NCBI RefSeq assembly: GCF_040361255.1
Contig: NZ_APNG01000001.1
Span: 308,432 to 372,431, forward strand
Direction of reading: 5' to 3'
From: Salinisphaera sp040361255
Lineage (GTDB): Bacteria > Pseudomonadota > Gammaproteobacteria > Nevskiales > Salinisphaeraceae
DNA length: 64,000 nucleotides
The first letter of the stretch is position 1, and every line of letters begins with the position of its first letter. The position numbers and the translations under genes are program-made. Below, piece after piece: positions 18,586 to 27,003 of this stretch. The notes under the pieces are model-generated. The model did no database searches. It was not told the origin of the DNA and saw only the letters and a program-made list of their open reading frames with translations.

Positions 18586-20075
18586 GCGGCAACGAACCCA
18601 ATCCCGCGGCCACCATGGCACGCGCCACACCCGAACCCCAGCCACGCCCGGCGAAGGCCGCCGACGGCAAGCGCGTGGACCATGCACGCTCGGCCAAGCA
18701 GTTTCTGAACGCACCGGAACACGCCAAATCGCACGACACCCGCGTATGGGCCATGCGCACCAAGCGCGACAAGCAGGCCCATACGATCGAGGAGTGGGAA
18801 GAGCTGCGCCAGCTGGCAAGCGACATCAAAACGCATACGCTCACCCACCTCGACACCTATCTCGAGCAGTTCGAAGCCAACGCCAAGGCCAACGGCATTC
18901 ACGTGCACTGGGCGAAAGACGGCGCCGAGCACAACCGCATCATCCACGAGATCTTCACCGATCACGGCGTGAAGAGCGTGATCAAGGCGAAGTCCATGCT
19001 CATGGAAGAGTGCGGCTTTCGGCATTACATGGACGGCGTGGGCATCGAGATCGTGGAAACCGATCTGGGCGAGCGCATCCAGCAGCTCGACGGCGAGGAC
19101 CCCAGCCATATCGTGGTGCCGCCCGTACACAAGATGCGTTCGGACGTGGCGCGCCTGTTCGCCGACAAGCTCGGCTCCGATCCCGAGAACGACGATGCCC
19201 ACTATCTGGCCGGCGCCCAGCGCGATGCCACCCGCCCGCTGATCCTCGACGCCGATGCCGGCATGACCGGGGCCAACTTCGCCGTAGCCGAAACCGGCGG
19301 CTTCGTGGTCTGTACCAACGAAGGCAACGCCGATCTGTCGGCCAACGTGCCCAACCTGCACGTGGCCTCTATCGGCATCGAAAAACTCGTGCCGCGCGTG
19401 GAAGACATGGGCGTGTTCATTCGTCTGCTGTCGCGCTCGGCCCTGGGCTCGCCCATTACCCAGTACACCTCGCATTTTCGCGGCCCCAAGCAGGGCGGCG
19501 AGATGCATGTTGTGCTGGTCGACAACGGCCGCTCCAAGCGGCTGGGCATGGAGAAGTTCTGGTCGTCGCTCAAGTGCATCCGCTGCGGCGCCTGCATGAA
19601 CACCTGCCCGGTGTACCGGCGTTCCGGCGGGCTGAGCTACGGCGCGACCTATGCCGGCCCGCTGGGGCTGATCCTCAACCCCACCTTCGACGCCCACCGC
19701 TATTCCAATCTGCCGTTTGCCTCCACGCTCAACGGCAGCTGCACGAATGTGTGCCCGGTCAAGATCAATATCCACGAACAGATATTCGGCTGGCGCCAGG
19801 TGCTGGCCGAGAACGGCCACCTGCCGTGGACGAAGAAAACCGGGCTCGCCGCGGCCGGCAAGGTACTGGCCAGCCCGAAGGGCTATCGGGCCGCCATCAA
19901 GACCACCAACTCCGCGCTAAAGCATTTGCCGCGCTGGGCGATCTACAACCGCATGAACGCCTGGGGTGAGGGCCGCGAAATGCCCAGCCCGCCCGACAAC
20001 GGCACCTTCCACGACTGGTACAAGCGCCATCGTCTCAACCGGGATGGCGCAAGCCGCAACACCCCGGAGAACTAA
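18582..20075 (+). CDS. lutB: Lactate utilisation protein B, Fe-S (LldF type)
   Basis: A 497-residue protein with an N-terminal LUD domain (about residues 90-310) and a C-terminal ferredoxin region: CIRCGACMNTCPVY starting near residue 332 and CTNVCPV near 387, giving two [4Fe-4S] clusters, then an LldF-type C-terminal domain. It is the middle subunit of the LutABC lactate oxidase. The first about 90 residues carry a long, charged, alanine/proline-rich extension compared with the usual LldF start. Overlaps lutA by four bases and is followed by a methyltransferase gene four bases past its stop. Confidence 0.94.
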   Translation: MSGNEPNPAATMARATPEPQPRPAKAADGKRVDHARSAKQFLNAPEHAKSHDTRVWAMRTKRDKQAHTIEEWEELRQLASDIKTHTLTHLDTYLEQFEANAKANGIHVHWAKDGAEHNRIIHEIFTDHGVKSVIKAKSMLMEECGFRHYMDGVGIEIVETDLGERIQQLDGEDPSHIVVPPVHKMRSDVARLFADKLGSDPENDDAHYLAGAQRDATRPLILDADAGMTGANFAVAETGGFVVCTNEGNADLSANVPNLHVASIGIEKLVPRVEDMGVFIRLLSRSALGSPITQYTSHFRGPKQGGEMHVVLVDNGRSKRLGMEKFWSSLKCIRCGACMNTCPVYRRSGGLSYGATYAGPLGLILNPTFDAHRYSNLPFASTLNGSCTNVCPVKINIHEQIFGWRQVLAENGHLPWTKKTGLAAAGKVLASPKGYRAAIKTTNSALKHLPRWAIYNRMNAWGEGREMPSPPDNGTFHDWYKRHRLNRDGASRNTPEN

Positions 20076-20079
20076 CGCC

Positions 20080-20796
20080 ATGGCCCACGACACCCAGAGA
20101 TTGCCTGCCGAAAACGCCATTCTGGAAGCATGGCACGACAACGCCGCCGCCTGGGTGCATTCCATTCATCAGCACGGCATCGCCAGCCGCCGCACCACCG
20201 ACCGCGCCATCGTGGATACGGTGCTCGCCTGCGAGCCCGAGCGCGTGCTCGATATCGGCTGCGGCGAAGGCTGGCTGCTGCGCGCACTGGCCGCCGAAGA
20301 CATCGCCTGCACCGGCATCGATGCCGTGCCCGAGCTCATCGAAGCCGCACGCGAGAAGGGCGTCAACCCCAACGTCGAACTCAAGGTCTGTGCCTACGAA
20401 GACCTGGCCGACGCCGAGTTCGACGAACCCTTCGATATGGCCGTCTGCAATTTCTCCCTGCTCGGCGAAGACAGCGTGGACGATGCCCTGGACGGCGCGG
20501 CCCGTGCGGTGGTGCCCGGCGGGCTGCTGGTCATCCAGACGCTACACCCGCTCACCGCCTGCGGCGACCGGCCCTATATCGACGGCTGGCGCAGTGCCAG
20601 CGGTGCCTGCCTGGGCAGCGGCTTCCAGGACGACGCCCCCTGGTATTTTCGAACCCTCGGGCGCTGGCTGGAACTCGTCAACAGCGGCGACTGGCATCTG
20701 GCCGCGGTTGAGGAACCGCTCGACGACAACCACTATCTGCCGGCCTCGCTGATACTCATCGCCACCCGACGGCTGGACGACGACCCGGAGCTTTAA
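20080..20796 (+). CDS. Class I SAM-dependent methyltransferase inside the lut operon
   Basis: A 238-residue Rossmann methyltransferase. Motif I VLDIGCGEGWLLRAL lies near residues 46-60, the acidic loop after strand 2 (TGIDAVPELI) binds the SAM ribose, and MAVCNFSLLG plus VVPGGLLVIQTLHP are the later motifs. It resembles small-molecule methyltransferases of the UbiE/BioC type; substrate unknown. GGAG precedes the ATG, only four bases past the lutB stop, and lutC starts three bases after its own stop, so it is co-transcribed with the lactate genes. LutABC operons normally lack it. Confidence 0.88.
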   Translation: MAHDTQRLPAENAILEAWHDNAAAWVHSIHQHGIASRRTTDRAIVDTVLACEPERVLDIGCGEGWLLRALAAEDIACTGIDAVPELIEAAREKGVNPNVELKVCAYEDLADAEFDEPFDMAVCNFSLLGEDSVDDALDGAARAVVPGGLLVIQTLHPLTACGDRPYIDGWRSASGACLGSGFQDDAPWYFRTLGRWLELVNSGDWHLAAVEEPLDDNHYLPASLILIATRRLDDDPEL

Positions 20797-20799
20797 CCC

Positions 20800-21429
20800 A
20801 TGAGCAGCCGCGACGACATCCTCGGCGCCGTTCGCAGCCCCAAACCCGGCCTCGACGCCCCCGCGCCCACGGTGCCCAACTACGACGATAACTACCCGCA
20901 GGAACGCGCCGGCCTCGTCGACCTGTTCGCCGAACGCCTCACCACGATGGGCGGCACCTGGCATGCGCTCAGCGACGGCCAGGGCATCGACGACGCGATG
21001 CAGCAGGCGCTGGCCGAAAAGCTCGGCAAACCGTTCGCCGACGCCGTGATCGTATCCAACGTGGCTGAAGTCGCCGGCAACCGAACGATCAACGAAAACG
21101 ACGACCCCGCCAGCGTCCACGACGTGGACATCGCCGTGCTGCGCGCACGCTTCGGCGTGGCCGAAACCGGCAGCGTGTGCTTCACCGAAGACGAACTCAC
21201 GGTGAACGCGATCGCCTACCTCGCCCAGCATCTAGTCGTTTTGATCGACCCGGCCGAAATCGTCACCAACCTGCACCGCGCCTACCAACGCGACGATTTC
21301 GTCAACGCAAACTACACCGTCTTCCATACCGGCCCCTCGGCCACCGCGGATATCGAAGGCGTGCTTGTGCGCGGGGCGCAGGGGGTGCGGTCTTTGACGA
21401 TTATTCCAGTGTCAGCGAAACCGGCCTGA
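20800..21429 (+). CDS. lutC: Lactate utilisation protein C, LUD domain (LldG type)
   Basis: A 209-residue LUD-domain protein. The conserved core is visible as FGVAETGSVCFTEDE (GxxETGSV) followed by a strand ending in VVLIDPAEIV, as in LldG/LutC. It completes the LutABC lactate oxidising complex, although it is separated from lutB by the methyltransferase. The gene begins three bases after the methyltransferase stop with GGAG just before. No lactate permease is adjacent. Confidence 0.92.
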   Translation: MSSRDDILGAVRSPKPGLDAPAPTVPNYDDNYPQERAGLVDLFAERLTTMGGTWHALSDGQGIDDAMQQALAEKLGKPFADAVIVSNVAEVAGNRTINENDDPASVHDVDIAVLRARFGVAETGSVCFTEDELTVNAIAYLAQHLVVLIDPAEIVTNLHRAYQRDDFVNANYTVFHTGPSATADIEGVLVRGAQGVRSLTIIPVSAKPA

Positions 21430-21502
21430 GCCCGAGCGGCACGGCATCCGAATCGTCACCGCATGATGTACGATTGAGCCATCTGCCGAATGGATGTCGC
21501 TC

Positions 21503-21700
21503 ATGCGTACGACGATCAATCTCGATGATGCATTACTCGCCGAGGCGCAACGCCTGACCGGCCTTTCAGAGCGCACCGCACTCGTACGCGAAGCGCTCTC
21601 GGCGTTGATCCAACGGGAAAGTGCGCAGCGCCTGGCACGTCTCGGCGGCAGCGAACCGCAATTGAATAACCCGCCACGCCGCCGCTCTGAACCCGCGTGA
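21503..21700 (+). CDS. VapB-type antitoxin
   Basis: A 65-residue ribbon-helix-helix-like antitoxin beginning MRTTINLDDALLAEAQRLTG, the classical VapB opening, with RTALVREALSALI as the helix region and a basic, proline-rich tail that should bind the toxin groove. An ATG nine bases earlier is also in frame. It overlaps the toxin gene start by four bases (GTGA). As usual the pair probably binds its own promoter region. Confidence 0.85.
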   Translation: MRTTINLDDALLAEAQRLTGLSERTALVREALSALIQRESAQRLARLGGSEPQLNNPPRRRSEPA

Positions 21701-22074
21701 TTCTTGTCGATACTTCAATCTGGATCGATCATTTTCGACATGGCGACGCGGCCCTGGCCTCGCGTCTGAACAGCAACGAAATCTGTAGCCACCCGATGGT
21801 GCTCGGCGAACTGGCCTGCGGGCACTTCAAGGCACGCCGCGAAATATTCGCGCTGCTCGATGCACTACCCTCGGCACCAGTCGCCACGCACACCGAAGCG
21901 CGCGACTTCATTGAGCGGCACGCGCTGATGGGCCGGGGCATCGGCTTCGTGGACGTACACCTGCTCGCGGCGGCGGCACTCATGGGTAATGGTTGCTTAT
22001 GGACGAGAGACAAACGCCTCGCGCGAACGGCAGACGAACTGAACCTTACGATAGATCCGGTTGGCGGTTGGTGA
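21697..22074 (+). CDS. VapC PIN-domain toxin ribonuclease
   Basis: A 125-residue PIN-domain nuclease. The four acidic metal ligands are in place: Asp5 (ILVDTS), Glu38 (GELACG), Asp86 (GFVDVH) and Asp105 (TRDKRL). VapC toxins cleave tRNA or rRNA when free of antitoxin. Start is GTG 21697, overlapping the vapB stop. The pair marks the left edge of an accessory block; it is convergent with the GIY-YIG gene and separated from it by a hairpin. Confidence 0.88.
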   Translation: MILVDTSIWIDHFRHGDAALASRLNSNEICSHPMVLGELACGHFKARREIFALLDALPSAPVATHTEARDFIERHALMGRGIGFVDVHLLAAAALMGNGCLWTRDKRLARTADELNLTIDPVGGW

Positions 22075-22079
22075 GCGCT

Positions 22080-22098
22080 GCTGCGTACTCAACGCAGC
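22080..22098. terminator. Small hairpin between convergent vapC and GIY-YIG genes
   Basis: Seven-base arms (GCTGCGT 22080-22086, ACGCAGC 22092-22098) around a five-base loop immediately after the vapC stop. No T-run follows, so termination strength is doubtful. Confidence 0.35.
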
Positions 22099-22144
22099 CC
22101 TGAGCGCGCTTATCGCCGGGAGTTCGACACGCGCGGCCAACTAT

Positions 22145-23029
22145 TCATATCGAGGCCTCTGCGCGCGCCTCTTGCAACGCCTTCAGCGTGCGCCCGTTTT
22201 CATCCTTCCAGCAGACACGGCCATTCGCACTGCCGCCAACCAACACACCGGCCGCCAGCGAAGGCGAATTGAAGCGAAAATCCTGGGTGAATCGAAGCCC
22301 CTGGCCGTCACGCACCAGCACACCGCGATCCTGCAACTGCTGGCGCAAATCCCGCATGTGTTCGTGGATCGAGCCAGTTTCGTCGATACGTGCGGTCGAA
22401 CCTTCCATTACGACGAACCCATCGGCCACTTCGCGGCCACGCGCCTGGGCGCCGCGTTCCTTCAAGTACAGCGCCACCGGCTCAGGCTGACTGGGCGTTG
22501 GTTCCGCCCGTGCCTGGCCAGCCGCGGACTCGAACGCATCAATACCCAACACGGGGAAGATCACCAGCATTTCGTCCAGAAACCATTCCGCATCGGCCCG
22601 ATCGGCTTCGGACAGCGGCGGCACACCCGGCGTCGTGCCATTTTCCACCGCCCATTGATTGGCGCGCTTGGCCAGCTCAATCAGGCGGGATTCCAGATAA
22701 CGCACATGCGCCTTGTTCAAACCCTCGTTGGTGCTGGTGAATGCCACCGCGCGGGTCCAGAACTCCTTGCCGGCCACATGCTGCTTGAGCCGCTCGCCCA
22801 GCACATCGGCCTCGCCCACATACAAACGTGGCGTGCCGTCCTCTGCTGGACCGGTGAGTACATAAACACCCGGCCGTCGCAGCTCATCACGCGCAAGCGC
22901 ATGACCGATCTCCGAGCGGCTCACCACGACGGCCCAGCCGGTCCAGTTGGATTTTTCCACCACGCGCAGGCCGTCCGGCGTGCCGTCGGCCAGAAAGATA
23001 CGGATTGAGGTTGGTCGCGACTGTGTCAT
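22145..23029 (-). CDS. GIY-YIG nuclease family protein with DUF4357
   Basis: A 294-residue protein. The middle third holds the GIY-YIG nuclease core, with GVYVLTG for GIY and LYVGEADVLGERL for YIG plus the following arginine, then an E-containing helix YLESRLIELAKR. The C-terminus (LAAGVLVGGSANGRVCWKDENGRTL) matches DUF4357, a small domain often attached to GIY-YIG or restriction proteins. Its start is ATG 23029 with AGGA upstream. Neighbours are VapBC and a divergently transcribed hsdM, so a defence or mobile-element role is plausible but unproven. Confidence 0.8.
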   Translation of the reverse strand: MTQSRPTSIRIFLADGTPDGLRVVEKSNWTGWAVVVSRSEIGHALARDELRRPGVYVLTGPAEDGTPRLYVGEADVLGERLKQHVAGKEFWTRAVAFTSTNEGLNKAHVRYLESRLIELAKRANQWAVENGTTPGVPPLSEADRADAEWFLDEMLVIFPVLGIDAFESAAGQARAEPTPSQPEPVALYLKERGAQARGREVADGFVVMEGSTARIDETGSIHEHMRDLRQQLQDRGVLVRDGQGLRFTQDFRFNSPSLAAGVLVGGSANGRVCWKDENGRTLKALQEARAEASI

Positions 23030-23050
23030 GGCGTCCTGGTATCGATGCAC

Positions 23051-23539
23051 GAGGCGATGCCCAGCCTAGCGCGAACCCCTATCAACGCGCGCGCGAATCG
23101 CTGACCGCGGACAGGATATCGGACGTAGAGGCTTTCGTTTTCACACCGGGCACGTCGAACGGCGACATCTTTTCGACGGGCTCAGCGAGCAGAGACACGA
23201 AGCCATCGCGCAGACGAACCATTTCGTGTTTCACCAGCCTCCAACACCCGCTCATCTTTCGCCATGTCGAATTCATGAACAGCCTTTCCACTCTCCACGC
23301 TTTGTTCAAGCCAGCGAACAGCGCATCATCCGCCAGCGCTTTGAGACCGCTCAAATAGTCGACACATCGATCGTCAGAGCGGCTTCATTCGCAGATCGCA
23401 CGAAATAATCCTGACCTCAGACGTTTGGCGCCTCGCGCTCGATGCGTCAGATTACTAGACTAGCCGACCATTCTTTAGCGACCAACCGCGTAGCAGACGC
23501 GCGGTCGGTTATTTGCGTCCCAATACGAGGGCACCGCGG
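23051..23539. other. Gene-poor gap before hsdM with possible remnant frame
   Basis: About 490 bases with no confident gene. A minus-strand frame at 23082-23354 encodes up to 90 residues (from a TTG), including the stretch MVRLRDGFVSLLAEPVEK and a charged tail. I do not recognise it, and it could be the end of a decayed gene. The hsdM promoter must lie in the right half, which becomes AT-richer near 23440-23490. Confidence 0.4.
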
Positions 23540-25711
23540 TTGAATATTCAGGCGCACGATCAACTCAAGAGCGCGATCTGGGAGATCGCGAACCGTCTAC
23601 GCGGCCCGTACCGGCCGCCGCAGTACCGGCTGGTCATGTTGCCGATGGTGGTGCTGCGACGGCTCGACTGCGTTGTAGAAGAGCGCAAAGCGCACGTACT
23701 GGCCGCCCACGAACGACTCAAGGGCCAGAATCACGATCACGATACGCTGGTTAAACTGCTCGGGCGCGCGGCGGACCCCAAGCGCAAACAAGCGCTTTAC
23801 AACATCAGCCCGTATACCTTCGAAAAGCTCCTCGGCGATCCGGACAATATCGCGTCGAACCTGGTCGCCTATATCAACGGCTTCTCCCCGATCGCGCGCG
23901 ACATTTTCGAACGGTTCGGTTTTACCGAGCAGATCGAAAAGCTCGACAACAGCAATCGCCTGTTCACCATCGTGAAAGAGATGGCGGCCCTCGACCTGCA
24001 CCCAGAGCGCATCGACAGCCTGCAAATGGGCTATCTGTTCGAGCACTTGGTGATGCGCTTCAACGAGCAGGCCAACGAAGAAGCCGGCGACCATTTTACG
24101 CCGCGCGAAGTTATCCGCCTCATGGCGAATCTCGTGTATACCGGCGAGCAGGACGTCTACACGCCGGGCATCTATCGCACCATCTACGATCCTGCCTGCG
24201 GTACGGGCGGCATGCTCTCGGAATCCGAGAAATTCATCTACGCCCAGAACGAGGACGCGAACCTCGCGCTCTTCGGCCAGGAGTACAACCCGGAATCCTG
24301 GGCGATCTGCTGTGCCGACATGCTCATCAAGGATGAGGAAACAAGCAATATCGTCCTCGGCGATACGCTCGGCGACGGCAAGACCAAAGACGGCTTTGAA
24401 GGCGAACAATTCCACTACATGCTCGCCAACCCGCCGTTCGGCGTGGAATGGAAAGACCAGAAAAGCGGCGTCGAACGCGAGCACAAGACGCATGGCTTCA
24501 ACGGCCGCTTTGGTGCGGGCCTGCCGCCGATTAACGACGGCTCGCTGCTGTTTCTTCAGCACATGATTTCGAAGATGCACGCGGCGCCCAAGGACGGCGG
24601 CGAAGGCTCGCGCATCGCGGTCGTATTCAACGGCTCGCCGTTGTTCTCCGGCGATGCCGGCTCGGGTCCGTCCAACATCCGCCGCTGGATCATCGAAAAC
24701 GACTGGCTGGATGCGATCGTCGCACTGCCCGATCAGCTGTTCTACAACACCGGCATCTATACCTATATTTGGCTGGTCTCGAACCGCAAGCCGGAAGAAC
24801 GCCGTGGCGAGGTACAGCTCATCGACGGCACGCGTTTTTTCCAGCGCATGAAGAAAAGCCTGAACAACAAGCGCCACGAAATCGGCGACGACCAGATCGA
24901 CGACCTTACGCGCATCTATGGGCGCTATCAGGACGGCGAAACGGCCGACGTCATAATCGGCGGCGAAACCGAAAACCGCGTCGTCTCGCGGATATTCAAG
25001 AACCACGAATTCGGCTTTCTGAAGGTCACCGTCGAACGGCCTTTGCGAATGAACTTCGAGGCCACACCCGAGCGCATCGCCCGGCTCGACGAACAGACCG
25101 CCTTCGCCAACCTGGCGCAATCCAAGAAACGCAAGGATAAAGCCGCCGCAGCCCAGGAGATCGCCGCCGGTGAAGCGTTGCAGGCCGATATTCGCGCCCT
25201 CCTTACTGGCCTCGAAGCAGACGGTCGATATATGGATCGCGCGGTATTCGAGCACGACTTGAAACAGGCAGCGCAAAAAGCCGACGTGAAACTAGCCGCC
25301 CCGATCAAGAAAGCGATCTTCAGCGCGCTCGGCGAACGCGATCCGGACGCCGAAATCTGCCACGACGGCAAGGGGCGTCCGGAGCCGGATAGCGAACTCC
25401 GGGATACCGAAAACATTCCGCTGCCGCGTGACACGACGCTACCGCTGCCGATGGGCTTCGGGCCGGACAAGCCGAATGACGAACTAGTCGAGGCCTTTAA
25501 GGGCGATATCGACGCCTACATGGCGCGCGAAGTCTTGCCGCACGTACCGGACGCCTGGGTGGATTACGGAAAAACGAAAGTTGGTTACGAGATTCCGATC
25601 AACCGGCATTTCTATGTGTACAAGCCGCCGCGGCCGCTCGATGAAATCGAAGCCGACATCACGAAACTGGAAGACGAGATCTCGAGTCTGCTCGATGGCT
25701 TGGTGACATGA
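23540..25711 (+). CDS. hsdM: Type I restriction-modification methyltransferase subunit
   Basis: A 723-residue HsdM. The N-terminal helical domain begins with the typical AHDQLKSAIWEIANRLRGPY, followed by the adenine N6-methyltransferase core: motif I DPACGTGGML at residue 217 and motif IV NPPFG at residue 297. It is longer than the usual 500-residue subunit because of a C-terminal extension carrying a coiled-coil-rich region (about 530-620) and a conserved end. Start is a TTG at 23540 chosen because homologues start at this alignment point; a TTG at 23513 is also in frame. It overlaps hsdS as ATGA. Confidence 0.93.
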   Translation: MNIQAHDQLKSAIWEIANRLRGPYRPPQYRLVMLPMVVLRRLDCVVEERKAHVLAAHERLKGQNHDHDTLVKLLGRAADPKRKQALYNISPYTFEKLLGDPDNIASNLVAYINGFSPIARDIFERFGFTEQIEKLDNSNRLFTIVKEMAALDLHPERIDSLQMGYLFEHLVMRFNEQANEEAGDHFTPREVIRLMANLVYTGEQDVYTPGIYRTIYDPACGTGGMLSESEKFIYAQNEDANLALFGQEYNPESWAICCADMLIKDEETSNIVLGDTLGDGKTKDGFEGEQFHYMLANPPFGVEWKDQKSGVEREHKTHGFNGRFGAGLPPINDGSLLFLQHMISKMHAAPKDGGEGSRIAVVFNGSPLFSGDAGSGPSNIRRWIIENDWLDAIVALPDQLFYNTGIYTYIWLVSNRKPEERRGEVQLIDGTRFFQRMKKSLNNKRHEIGDDQIDDLTRIYGRYQDGETADVIIGGETENRVVSRIFKNHEFGFLKVTVERPLRMNFEATPERIARLDEQTAFANLAQSKKRKDKAAAAQEIAAGEALQADIRALLTGLEADGRYMDRAVFEHDLKQAAQKADVKLAAPIKKAIFSALGERDPDAEICHDGKGRPEPDSELRDTENIPLPRDTTLPLPMGFGPDKPNDELVEAFKGDIDAYMAREVLPHVPDAWVDYGKTKVGYEIPINRHFYVYKPPRPLDEIEADITKLEDEISSLLDGLVT

Positions 25712-27003
25712 ACGACGAAGCGCCACCTTCTGACATCCCAACCCAAAGACGGCTTCGCTTTGACATGCGGGCCAACCCTGTCAAGTCACAGCTAGACCTG
25801 CCACCCGAAACCGAAGTGTCCTTCGTCTCGATGGATGCGGTCGGCATACTGGGCGGCTTGCGCCTTGACGAAATTAGACCGCTTGCGGATGTTTACGACG
25901 GATATACCTATTTTGCCGATGGTGATGTCTGCGTAGCGAAGATCACTCCATGTTTCGAGAATGGCAAAGGCGCACTTGCAAACGGCCTGACCAACGGCAT
26001 CGCTTTCGGTACAACGGAACTGCACGTATTACGGCCTGGCCCGGCGCTCGACGCCAAGTTTCTGTTTTACCTCACCATGTCGCACGAGTTCCGCTCGCGC
26101 GGCGAATCCGAAATGCTCGGCGCCGGCGGACAAAAGCGCGTGCCTGAAGCATTTTTGAAGAACTGGTCGCCCGTTCTTCCGCCTGTCCAAGACCAGCGGC
26201 GGATCACGCAGTTCCTCGACGAAAAAACGTCTCGCATCGACGCGCTGATCGAAAAGAAGCGCGTGCTTCTTGATCGGCTGGCCGAAAGACGCCAAGCGCT
26301 GATTACGCAGTCTGTTACTAAAGGGCTAGACCCCGACGCTTCCTTCAAGCCATCTGGCATTGATTGGTTAGGTTCGATACCAGCGCATTGGAGATTAAAA
26401 GGCCTAACAAAATGTACGACGAGAGTCGATTACAGAGGAGCTACGCCGCCCAAATCTTCGTCAGGAAAGTTCCTCGTAACGGCCAAAAACATTAAGAATG
26501 GCGAAATAGACTACGATATTTCCCAGGAGTTCATTTCAGATGAAGACTACGAACACGCGATGCGGCGAGGAAAGCCCAAACTAACCGAAGTCTTGTTAAC
26601 AACCGAAGCTCCTTTGGGCGAAGTAGCGTGCGTCGATCACGAAGACATCGCGCTCGCTCAACGCGTAATTAAGTTCGCTACATCTTCAGGTGAGCTTTCT
26701 AATAGCTATTTAGCCTACTGGATGCTTTCTTGCCCATTTCAGCGAGATCTACTTAGTCGCGCCACTGGTTCAACAGCCGTGGGTATTAAAGCAGGCAAGA
26801 TCGTAGACCTAAAGTGTCTATTGCCGCCGATTGGCGAGCAGCTGGAGATAACCAAATATCTAGATAGCAAATTGCAAACCCATCAAACGGTTACCGAAAC
26901 GATAGGTAAATCTATTAAGAACCTGCAGGAGTATCGAACCGCGCTCGTGACGACCGCGGTAACAGGAAACTCCGAATCATTCGATGCATCTAATTTACTT
27001 TGA
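25708..27003 (+). CDS. hsdS: Type I restriction specificity subunit
   Basis: A 431-residue HsdS with the usual duplicated plan: first target-recognition domain (about 1-150), central helical spacer (EKTSRIDALIEKKRVLLDRLAERRQALI), second recognition domain opening PSGIDWLGSIPAHW (about 215-380), and a C-terminal helical segment. It decides the asymmetric DNA target. From about 26390 onward GC content falls: five 60-base lines I counted in 26401-26760 average 48 percent, against 63 and 58 percent in two lines of the first domain. That fits replacement of the second domain by recombination. It overlaps hsdM by four bases and the DUF3800 gene by 20 bases. Confidence 0.93.
   Translation: MNDEAPPSDIPTQRRLRFDMRANPVKSQLDLPPETEVSFVSMDAVGILGGLRLDEIRPLADVYDGYTYFADGDVCVAKITPCFENGKGALANGLTNGIAFGTTELHVLRPGPALDAKFLFYLTMSHEFRSRGESEMLGAGGQKRVPEAFLKNWSPVLPPVQDQRRITQFLDEKTSRIDALIEKKRVLLDRLAERRQALITQSVTKGLDPDASFKPSGIDWLGSIPAHWRLKGLTKCTTRVDYRGATPPKSSSGKFLVTAKNIKNGEIDYDISQEFISDEDYEHAMRRGKPKLTEVLLTTEAPLGEVACVDHEDIALAQRVIKFATSSGELSNSYLAYWMLSCPFQRDLLSRATGSTAVGIKAGKIVDLKCLLPPIGEQLEITKYLDSKLQTHQTVTETIGKSIKNLQEYRTALVTTAVTGNSESFDASNLL

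Noticed and set aside
23082..23354. A small minus-strand frame in the gap before hsdM as a true gene
   Set aside because: Starts with a TTG, lacks a ribosome site and matches no family I know. Kept only as a possible remnant.
23597..25276. A 559-codon frame opposite hsdM
   Set aside because: Composition and lack of any recognisable motif mark it as a shadow; hsdM motifs on the other strand are intact.
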